Assembly (NCBI GenBank): GCA_029059965.1
Contig: JAIDUY010000426.1
Coordinates: 1 to 9,754 of the forward strand
Direction: 5' to 3'
DNA: 9,754 nt
Origin: Muribaculaceae bacterium
GTDB taxonomy: Bacteria > Bacteroidota > Bacteroidia > Bacteroidales > Muribaculaceae
Shown here: positions 1-4,703 of the stretch, piece after piece
Numbering within the stretch: position 1 is the first letter of the stretch
Layout: each line of letters opens with the position of its first letter
Position numbers and translations under genes: made by a program
Notes under the pieces: model-generated
Told to the model about the DNA's origin: nothing
The model's input: the letters and a program-made list of their open reading frames with translations, nothing else
The model's database searches: none

Positions 1-611
1 ATTAGAAGCACTGTGGCATCGGTGGAATCGACGGAGTTGAAGTACCGTATGGCCTTGGGATCGACCATTGTGAAGCGGCGGATGGAAAAGGGCGGTATGA
101 TTGTCGGGCCTGTCGAGGATGTGGTGTCGGGCGCCGAAGAATATATGTCGAAGTTCGAGCTTCCGTCGGGGCCGAGGACTATGTTGAGCTCGGGACGAAC
201 AAGCTCTACGTCGGTAAGGGCTATTTCGCCTCGCCGGAGCAGACGGCTGAGGTCTATGCCTGCCGATAGTTTTTCCATGGTCATGAGCGTATCGGCGAAG
301 TCGGGCAGGGCAGCGCGTTCGGCTGCGGCCAGCGAATCGAAGCCGTGGCTGATGACGCTCAGCGAGTCAAGGCGTATCTCCAAGAGCGGAAAAGCAGGAC
401 GGAACGAGAGCTCGGCGCGGGCGAGCGACACCTCGGCCTCGAGAGCGCCGTTGGCGACATTGACAAGAAGCGGTGTCAGCCGTTCCGGATGAAGAATCTT
501 GACAGTGCATATCAGAGTGGCGCATACTGTCAGGACAAGAGCCATGAATACCCACAAGGCGCATTTAAGAATCCTGCGGAGCCGGCTGGATGATTTGCTG
601 TCGTTGTTCAT
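1..611 (-). CDS. AsmA-like membrane-anchored envelope protein (N-terminal part; gene runs off the left edge)
   Basis: The reading frame starts at the ATG at 611-609 and stays open to base 1, giving about 203 residues without a stop, so the C-terminus is outside the window. The N-terminus is a short charged stretch (MNNDSKSSSRLRR) followed by one hydrophobic segment at about residues 17-39, which reads as a signal anchor. After it comes a segment of the kind HPERLTPLLVNVANGALEAE and then RPAFPLLEIRLDSLSVIS. This is the look of the AsmA/TamB-like superfamily of Bacteroidetes: a membrane anchor, a short conserved N-terminal domain, then a long beta-rich periplasmic body. Known family members affect outer-membrane assembly or lipid transport; that role here is inference. 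The ATG overlaps the stop of the upstream lipoprotein gene (ATGA at 611-608), so the two are probably translationally coupled in one envelope operon. The family call rests on pattern recognition of about 200 residues; an unrelated anchored periplasmic protein is possible. Confidence 0.68.
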   Translation of the reverse strand, partial: MNNDSKSSSRLRRILKCALWVFMALVLTVCATLICTVKILHPERLTPLLVNVANGALEAEVSLARAELSFRPAFPLLEIRLDSLSVISHGFDSLAAAERAALPDFADTLMTMEKLSAGIDLSRLLRRGEIALTDVELVRPELNIVLGPDGSSNFDIYSSAPDTTSSTGPTIIPPFSIRRFTMVDPKAIRYFNSVDSTDATVLL

Positions 612-1369
612 CGGTAGATTTGCACGCTGTCCGGCGCGCAGACGGTGATATGGAAACAGGCCTGACGGCGTTCATGCTTGACCAGACATCGTCCCTGGTC
701 GCGCAGTCCGGCTATTGTCTCGCCAAGCAGATTCTTGAGATCCTCGAAAGTGCGGCGGACGCCTTCGGGATTGTCGCAGATGAATTTGCTGTAGCTGATG
801 TCGAAAGTAGTGGCGTAGATGTGGGCGCTCTCGCCGGTAGCATTGCGGTTTACGCGCCTGAGCCGTCCGACCGATGCGGGAGTGCGGAGCACGCTGGTGA
901 CCTTGGGGCGATAGTCGCCGCCGCCGCGGGCGTCGAGCGAGTCGCGGAAGCGAGCGCATATCTCGTCGAGCAGGTCGGCAGCCTCGCGTGTGAGGTAGGG
1001 GTAGGAGTGCTTGAGCTCGTCGACATAATATAGGCTGCACGGACGCACCTCGACAAGGCCTCGGCTGTTGGCCCATGCCTCGTCGGTATTATGGATGGGC
1101 TCTATTCCTCCGTTGCGGGCGCTTGCAAGGTGAACCTCGTTGACATCACGGAACACACTGCCGAGCGAGCCGCCGAAGGGGCGGATGCGCAGGCGTTCGC
1201 AGCCGCTGTCGGGAGCGGGAAGTCCGGGGTGGTACCATTTGTTGTCGCTTGTGTCGGGGAGCTCCAGCAATGCGGCGAGGCCGGGCGACACGGTGTCGCT
1301 GCCGCCGCAGCCGCTGAGGCAGGAGGCGATGACGGCAGTCAAGACAATGAACATAAGGCACCTTCGCAT
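608..1369 (-). CDS. DUF5715-type lipoprotein with M15 peptidase-like zinc site
   Basis: 253 residues. The N-terminus is a lipoprotein signal: MRR, a hydrophobic core, then the lipobox LSGC with Cys21, followed by GGSD, which suggests outer-membrane lipidation. The C-terminal half (about 110-253) resembles DUF5715 and the M15/VanY-like D,D-peptidase fold. It has a VTSVLRT stretch (157-163), then S181-x-H183-x6-D190, which matches the M15 SxHxxGxAxD zinc motif in spacing, and a late CFHIT with His240 as the expected third ligand. M15 enzymes cut peptidoglycan stem peptides. A cell-wall role, as hydrolase or binder, is inferred from that. The catalytic Glu that sits three residues before the last His in VanX-type enzymes is Ala237 here, so activity is uncertain. 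It is the first gene of the minus-strand pair with the AsmA-like gene (4-bp overlap). The start chosen is the one that gives a complete lipoprotein signal. Confidence 0.78.
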   Translation of the reverse strand: MRRCLMFIVLTAVIASCLSGCGGSDTVSPGLAALLELPDTSDNKWYHPGLPAPDSGCERLRIRPFGGSLGSVFRDVNEVHLASARNGGIEPIHNTDEAWANSRGLVEVRPCSLYYVDELKHSYPYLTREAADLLDEICARFRDSLDARGGGDYRPKVTSVLRTPASVGRLRRVNRNATGESAHIYATTFDISYSKFICDNPEGVRRTFEDLKNLLGETIAGLRDQGRCLVKHERRQACFHITVCAPDSVQIYR

Positions 1370-1388
1370 CGTGTAGGAATTTTATCCG

Positions 1389-1408
1389 ACAAAATTACGA
1401 AATTTTGT
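1389..1408. promoter_or_regulatory. 20-bp dyad in the divergent promoter region (operator candidate)
   Basis: Perfect 8-bp inverted arms, ACAAAATT (1389-1396) and AATTTTGT (1401-1408), flank a 4-bp ACGA centre. It sits between two divergent genes. It covers the minus-strand -7 box and lies just upstream of the plus-strand one, so a dimeric regulator bound here could act on both transcripts. Autoregulation by the adjacent LuxR-type protein is the simplest guess, but the site could also belong to another factor or be a chance AT-rich palindrome. Confidence 0.4.
1390..1397 (-). promoter_or_regulatory. Candidate Bacteroidetes -7 box for the lipoprotein/AsmA pair
   Basis: On the minus strand the sequence TAATTTTG fits the Bacteroidetes -7 consensus TAnnTTTG. 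It lies 21 bases before the ATG at 1369, which would leave a short leader of roughly 10-15 nt. I see no well-spaced TTG/TTTG -33 element; the nearest TTG is only 12 bp upstream. The box is fully inside the left arm of the dyad at 1389-1408. Confidence 0.42.
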
Positions 1409-1418
1409 TCAATTTGGC

Positions 1419-1426
1419 TATATTTG
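1419..1426 (+). promoter_or_regulatory. Candidate -7 box for the hemerythrin-LuxR regulator
   Basis: TATATTTG matches TAnnTTTG exactly and ends only 4 bases before the ATG at 1431. If used, transcription would begin at or very near the start codon and give an almost leaderless mRNA. No -33 TTTG at the usual 19-22 bp distance is visible; the nearest TTTG is 11 bp upstream (1404-1407). The match may therefore be partial or coincidental. Confidence 0.38.
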
Positions 1427-1430
1427 CGCC

Positions 1431-2378
1431 ATGATTGAACCCAAGCATTCATATTCCCTTTCCGATACCTTGCGGGAGCTGATCATGGACAACCGTCAGT
1501 TGCTGATGGTTATCAGCCGCTTCGGCATCTCGCTGCACCATGTCGGTTGCAGGGTGAGCGAGCTCGCAGAGTGTGCGTCAGTGCATCCCGAGACATTCCT
1601 CTGTGTCGCCAACATGATATCCGGGCGTCCTTACGACGCCACGGTCGTCGACCTTTGTTCGCTTATTGATTATCTCAAACGCGCACATTCCTATTTTCTC
1701 GACTTCTTTCTGCCCGAAATCAGGCGTAAGCTTCTCGATGCCATCGACTTCGGCCGTGAGCCTGAGCTCGCGCCCGCGGTGATGCGCTTCTTCGACGACT
1801 ATGTTGGCGAGGTCAGGCGGCATATGAACTACGAGAATGACAATCTGTTCGTCTATGTCGACGGTCTGCTGGCCGGAATGCGCGACAGCAATTTCACGGT
1901 GGGTATGTTCGCCGAGCACCACGACGCCGTCTCGCACAAACTCAGGCGCCTGAAAGACGTCCTTATCCGCTACGCCCCCGAAAGAAATGTCGACAAGCTC
2001 AATTCCGCCTTGTTCGACATCATAAACTGCGAGGACGACCTCGAAAGCCACTGCCGCGTGGAAGACGAAATACTTGTCCCTGCCGTCAGGGCGGCCGAGG
2101 AGAAGATTTCAGTGGTGAAAGTGACGGGACGCAAGCCCGAAGCTGTAGCCGACTCCGGCGCCGATAGTGCCCTCGGCAAGCGTGAACGCGAGATAATAGC
2201 CTATGTCGCAAAGGGTATGAGCAATAAGGAAATAGCCGACCGCCTCTTCATATCGGTGCATACCGTGGCTACCCATCGCCGCAACATATGCTCCAAACTC
2301 GGCATACACTCGCCGGCAGGTCTGACTGTCTACGCTATACTCAACGGAATGGTAGACCTCAATGACATTGACTTATAA
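1431..2378 (+). CDS. Hemerythrin (RIC/ScdA-like) domain fused to LuxR-type HTH transcriptional regulator
   Basis: 315 residues in three parts. Residues about 12-63 resemble the ScdA_N segment of RIC proteins (LIMDNRQLL...SRFGISLHHVGC...), but the usual Cys-Cys pair is His36-His37. Residues about 80-222 are a four-helix hemerythrin domain with candidate di-iron ligands His86, His131, Glu135, His163 or His164, His207 and Glu211. This order and spacing match what I recall for E. coli YtfE. Residues 248-308 are a clear GerE/LuxR HTH (LGKREREIIAYVAKGMSNKEIADRLF, then HTVATHRRNICSKLGI). RIC proteins respond to nitric oxide and oxidative damage at iron centres. Here the di-iron domain most likely senses NO, O2 or redox state and controls DNA binding in the cytoplasm. 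The start at 1431 keeps the conserved-looking region before the FGI motif; Met19 (1485), preceded by a GGAG, is an alternative. It is divergent from the lipoprotein gene and 44 bp before the next plus-strand gene. Confidence 0.85.
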   Translation: MIEPKHSYSLSDTLRELIMDNRQLLMVISRFGISLHHVGCRVSELAECASVHPETFLCVANMISGRPYDATVVDLCSLIDYLKRAHSYFLDFFLPEIRRKLLDAIDFGREPELAPAVMRFFDDYVGEVRRHMNYENDNLFVYVDGLLAGMRDSNFTVGMFAEHHDAVSHKLRRLKDVLIRYAPERNVDKLNSALFDIINCEDDLESHCRVEDEILVPAVRAAEEKISVVKVTGRKPEAVADSGADSALGKREREIIAYVAKGMSNKEIADRLFISVHTVATHRRNICSKLGIHSPAGLTVYAILNGMVDLNDIDL

Positions 2379-2422
2379 ACACTTTTGAACCCTTTCCGTG
2401 TCCGCGACGTTCAGATAATAAT

Positions 2423-2893
2423 ATGAAAGACTCCGACATCAACATAAGCTTACAGTCAGTAGGCGAGGTGGAAGGCGCAAGCGTCATCAACCGCCGTGCA
2501 GCCGTCCGCGCGCTTGGCAAAGACGTGCAGGTCGACATGACCGTGCGCGTGGTGCCCGACATCGACAAATCAACAGTCAGCCTCGTGGTGACTGCCTCAT
2601 ATATAGCTCAGGGCAAAATCATACGCGAGCGACTGCTGACATGCTCGGCTTTCGCCACATTCAGCATCGAGAACCTCAAAGACCATGTGGAAGTCAACGG
2701 TGAAGACGTCGTCGTGGGAGGGCGACTGATGATGATGATGCTCGGAATCGCCGTCGGCGCATTGAGAGGAATCATAGCCGTACGCATCGCCGGAACGCCC
2801 CTTCGCAACCGTCCGCTCCCCATCATCGACCTCACGGCGCTGATGTACCGGCTTCGCTACGGAGCCGCCCCCTCGGCCAGCTTCCGCACATAA
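2423..2893 (+). CDS. Small conserved-looking protein, possibly SecB-like fold
   Basis: 156 residues, with no signal peptide, no clear membrane helix and no catalytic motif that I recognise. The first 90 residues alternate in a beta-strand manner (DVQVDMTVRVVPDID, STVSLVVTASYIA). The C-terminal part, residues 111-141, runs VGALRGIIAVR then AGTPLRNRPLPIIDLTALM. A helix with xxRGII followed by a Pro-rich segment ending in PxxDxxxL resembles the C-terminal half of SecB-like proteins (in SecB, LlaPvnFdaLY). I infer a cytoplasmic SecB-like or chaperone-type protein, but the resemblance is weak and the protein is best called hypothetical. It starts 44 bp after the regulator on the same strand with no evident promoter or terminator between them, so co-transcription is likely. 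The ATG follows an A/T-rich ATAATAAT stretch, as is common for Bacteroidales starts. Confidence 0.62.
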   Translation: MKDSDINISLQSVGEVEGASVINRRAAVRALGKDVQVDMTVRVVPDIDKSTVSLVVTASYIAQGKIIRERLLTCSAFATFSIENLKDHVEVNGEDVVVGGRLMMMMLGIAVGALRGIIAVRIAGTPLRNRPLPIIDLTALMYRLRYGAAPSASFRT

Positions 2894-2896
2894 TTA

Positions 2897-2939
2897 ATGC
2901 TATAATCAGCATAATTACAGCGGATTATGCTCGCTGTGA
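2897..2939 (+). terminator. Overlapping alternative hairpins after the 2423-2893 gene (weak terminator candidate)
   Basis: Three pairings compete. ATGCT 2897-2901 can pair with AGCAT 2908-2912. AGCATAAT 2908-2915 can pair with ATTATGCT 2924-2931 (8 bp, 8-nt loop). ACAGCG 2917-2922 can pair with CGCTGT 2932-2937, and this last one can be extended by flanking pairs to 2939. No T-tract follows, so this is not a textbook intrinsic terminator. It could stabilise the mRNA 3' end. From here to the tRNA promoter (about 2940-3020) I see no gene. Confidence 0.35.
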
Positions 2940-3023
2940 CTTGATCGGGACAGTTCGCGGCGGTTCACAGTTGCATATGCGCAGCAGAGAAAAATCAAAT
3001 TTTCGCAATAAAAAAATCCTAAG

Positions 3024-3057
3024 TTTGCTTGCATAACAAAAAAAATTACTAACTTTG
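3024..3057 (+). promoter_or_regulatory. Promoter of tRNA-Ser
   Basis: TTTG at 3024-3027 and TAACTTTG at 3050-3057 match the Bacteroidetes -33 and -7 elements with a 22-bp spacer. A second TTG at 3029-3031 gives 18 bp. The region is A/T-rich, as expected. Initiation near 3063 would leave a leader of about 50 nt. That leader contains a small hairpin (GGCGA 3084-3088 with TCGCC 3096-3100) before the mature tRNA 5' end at 3113. Confidence 0.7.
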
Positions 3058-3112
3058 CACTCGCAAACGAAAACAAGGTGACCGGCGACAACAAATCGCC
3101 CAACACCGACAA

Positions 3113-3200
3113 GGAGCGATGCTCGAGTGGCTGAAGAGGCACGCCTGGAAAGCGTGTATACCCCAAAAGGGTATCCCGAGTTCGAATCTCGGTCGCTCCG
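3113..3200 (+). tRNA. tRNA-Ser (anticodon GGA)
   Basis: A complete 88-nt class II cloverleaf. The acceptor stem is GGAGCGA (3113-3119) with TCGCTCC (3193-3199), and G3200 is the discriminator expected for serine. The anticodon stem CACGC/GCGTG encloses loop CTGGAAA with anticodon GGA at 3147-3149, which reads UCC and UCU. A long variable arm (ATACCC with GGGTAT), diagnostic of Ser/Leu/Tyr, precedes the T arm CCGAG-TTCGAAT-CTCGG. No CCA is encoded. Its 3' end probably serves as the integration target of the adjoining prophage. Confidence 0.97.
3176..3200. other. Putative left attachment core (attL) at the tRNA-Ser 3' end
   Basis: Temperate phages with tyrosine integrases commonly recombine in the T-arm/acceptor end of a tRNA gene and restore it with their own copy. 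Here the integrase gene begins about 235 bp after an intact tRNA-Ser, and phage genes follow. The exact core cannot be set because the matching repeat (attR) is not in the window: I found no second copy of the tRNA 3' end. Boundaries given are only the likely zone. Confidence 0.45.
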
Positions 3201-3203
3201 CAA

Positions 3204-3255
3204 AGTAAAACGCTGAAAGTCAGGCACAATAAAGTGATGATTTCAGCGTTTTACT
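3204..3255 (+). terminator. Perfect 15-bp inverted repeat after the tRNA (terminator or att-associated dyad)
   Basis: AGTAAAACGCTGAAA (3204-3218) is repeated in inverse as TTTCAGCGTTTTACT (3241-3255), with a 22-nt spacer. The stem can be lengthened by GTCA/TGAT pairing (3219-3222 with 3235-3238, one G-T pair) past a 2-nt bulge, leaving a 12-nt loop. The 3' arm contains GCGTTTT, so on the plus strand it could end tRNA transcription; its symmetry would let it work on either strand. It starts 4 bases after the tRNA and may instead be an integrase or excisionase site. Confidence 0.55.
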
Positions 3256-3299
3256 GCTAAAATACCCTGCGTCTCGCGCTTAAAAAAAAGCCTTCCGAT

Positions 3300-3372
3300 G
3301 CCGAAAATTGGCGGAAAAAGCCGAAAGTTGCCGAGATTTGTTTGCGCCATGTTTGCGCCAAGTTTGCGCCGA
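3300..3372 (+). repeat. Phased short direct repeats between tRNA and integrase (arm-site candidates)
   Basis: Two families follow each other with a helical-turn period. GCCGAAAATTG (3300-3310), GCCGAAAGTTG (3320-3330) and the weaker GCCGAGATTTG (3330-3340) are spaced 20 and 10 bp apart. Next come three tandem 11-mers of GTTTGCGCC plus two bases: 3340-3350, 3351-3361 and 3362-3372. Short phased repeats beside an integrase gene and att site are typical of arm-type binding sites for the N-terminal integrase domain or of accessory-factor sites. They lie upstream of the chosen integrase start, so they could also control int expression. A longer in-frame start at 3342 would put them in coding sequence, which I consider unlikely. 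Confidence 0.6.
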
Positions 3373-3434
3373 ACTGCAAAGCAGGCCCACTTCCAAAAAT
3401 TTTTCGACATAGAGGCAAAAAAATTTTAAGCCCT

Positions 3435-4703
3435 ATGGTACGAACAAAATTCTACCTCGACACCCGCAAGGTGATCAAAGGCGGTCAAGGGTTCAGCCTC
3501 CGCCTCAACATTACCCACAATCGTAAAATTGCGTCTTACCCTCTCGGTGTGAACCTCACCGGTGAGCAGTGGGATGATGTAAAGAACGAAGTAGTCAATC
3601 ACCCGAACGCTCGCGCCCTCAATCTGATGCTCGCCTCAAAAAAGGCAAGTATCGACCGTGAAATTCTCCGACTCGAAGAAGATGGTCGAGTAGCCGACAT
3701 GACGGCAACTCAGATTCGCGACCATGTTCTTTTGGTCGTGGAGCCGGATAAGGCTAAGAAGGAGGAGAAGGTCGAGCAGCCGAAGAAGAAGGTGGAGAAT
3801 ACTCTGAAAGTGTTCTTCGAGAAGTTCGGGGCGACGCACAGCAACAAGCGTACGCAGGAGCTGTATGCCTGCACTTGGCGGCGCATTGCCGCGCATGTGC
3901 CCGACGAGGCCGAGACGCTGACAATCGAGGACATCGACCTCGACTGGCTCCATGAGTTCGACCTCTTTATGGAGCTGACAGCGCCCTCGGCCAATTCGCG
4001 AGCCATACACATGCGCAACCTGCGGGCGGTGTGCAACTACGCCTACAACAACCGCAAGACCGACTGGCAACCTTTCAGAGGCTACTCTATCGCCACGGAG
4101 GCTACTCGAAAGCGCAACTTCGATGTGGCTACGCTGCGTCGCATCTTCAACCATGAGTGCGCCGAGGAGTGGCAGGTAAAGTATCGCGACTTCCTCCGCC
4201 TGACTTTTATGTTGGTAGGCATCAATGCCGCCGACCTGTGCTCGCTGCGCGAGGTTCGCGGCGGTCGCGTCGAGTACATCCGTGCCAAGACGCACAAGCC
4301 TTACAGCATCAAGGTCGAGGCCGAAGCCCGCGAGCTGCTCGACCGCTACGCCGGAGGCACGATGCTGCTTAACTACCTCGACCGCTACAAGAACTACCGC
4401 AGCTTCTACATGAACATGTGCAACGGTCTCAAAGAGATACGCGACCAGCTCGGCCTCGAAGAACTGACAACGTACTGGATGCGCCACTCGTGGGCCACGA
4501 TAGCCTACGAGATAGACATCCCCGTCGACACCATAGCGCAGGCCCTCGGCCACGGCTGCAACCGCGTTACCGACATCTACATCGAGCGCGATGTTCGCAA
4601 GGTTGACGATGCCAACCGCAAAGTGCTCGACTACGTTCTCCACGGCATTGACTACCGCGTGCCGGTGGTGAAGAAGCGCGGACGCCCGCGCAAGGAGGCC
4701 TAA
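3435..4703 (+). CDS. Tyrosine recombinase/phage integrase (Bacteroidetes SAM-like type) with AT-hook-like tail
   Basis: 422 residues from the ATG at 3435. An in-frame ATG at 3342 would add 31 residues translated from the repeat region; MVRTKFYLDTR is the more usual N-terminus. The arm-binding domain is about residues 1-100, followed by a Lys/Glu-rich linker (105-122), a SAM-like core-binding domain (about 123-215) and the catalytic domain (about 225-405). Visible catalytic elements are the beta-strand Lys in RAKTHK (Lys285), Arg350 in TYWMRHSWAT, His373 in ALGHG and the nucleophile Tyr382 in TDIYIERD. The first Arg of the classical tetrad is not in its usual GxR place, which reads VGINAADL (261-268), and the His of HxxR is Tyr347. 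I have the impression that related Bacteroidetes integrases share these changes. The C-terminus VKKRGRPRKEA contains an AT-hook-like RGRPRK (415-420). The enzyme should catalyse integration and excision at tRNA-Ser. It converges on the tail hub gene, with stop codons overlapping by 4 bp. Confidence 0.93.
   Translation: MVRTKFYLDTRKVIKGGQGFSLRLNITHNRKIASYPLGVNLTGEQWDDVKNEVVNHPNARALNLMLASKKASIDREILRLEEDGRVADMTATQIRDHVLLVVEPDKAKKEEKVEQPKKKVENTLKVFFEKFGATHSNKRTQELYACTWRRIAAHVPDEAETLTIEDIDLDWLHEFDLFMELTAPSANSRAIHMRNLRAVCNYAYNNRKTDWQPFRGYSIATEATRKRNFDVATLRRIFNHECAEEWQVKYRDFLRLTFMLVGINAADLCSLREVRGGRVEYIRAKTHKPYSIKVEAEARELLDRYAGGTMLLNYLDRYKNYRSFYMNMCNGLKEIRDQLGLEELTTYWMRHSWATIAYEIDIPVDTIAQALGHGCNRVTDIYIERDVRKVDDANRKVLDYVLHGIDYRVPVVKKRGRPRKEA

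Noticed and set aside
13..492. Plus-strand open frame over the left-edge gene
   Set aside because: It is antisense to the AsmA-like frame, which has a plausible N-terminus, a membrane anchor and an ATGA link to the lipoprotein gene. The plus-strand product is Ser/Arg-rich low complexity.
2915..3229. Two minus-strand frames of about 100 residues over the tRNA
   Set aside because: They contain the well-known spurious translation of an antisense tRNA (TEIRTRDTLLGYTRFPG type). The cloverleaf fully explains the sequence.
3300..3372. CRISPR array
   Set aside because: Units are only 11 bp, tandem or 10 bp apart, without 30-bp spacers and with no cas gene nearby.
3342..3434. 31-residue N-terminal extension of the integrase from ATG 3342
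   Set aside because: The extension is translated from the tandem GTTTGCGCC repeats and A/T-rich spacer. The ATG at 3435 gives the usual integrase N-terminus.
3636..4643. Minus-strand frame of 335 residues opposite the integrase
   Set aside because: Shadow of a GC-rich coding strand. The product is Val/Ala/Leu-rich with no family resemblance, and the plus strand encodes clear recombinase motifs.
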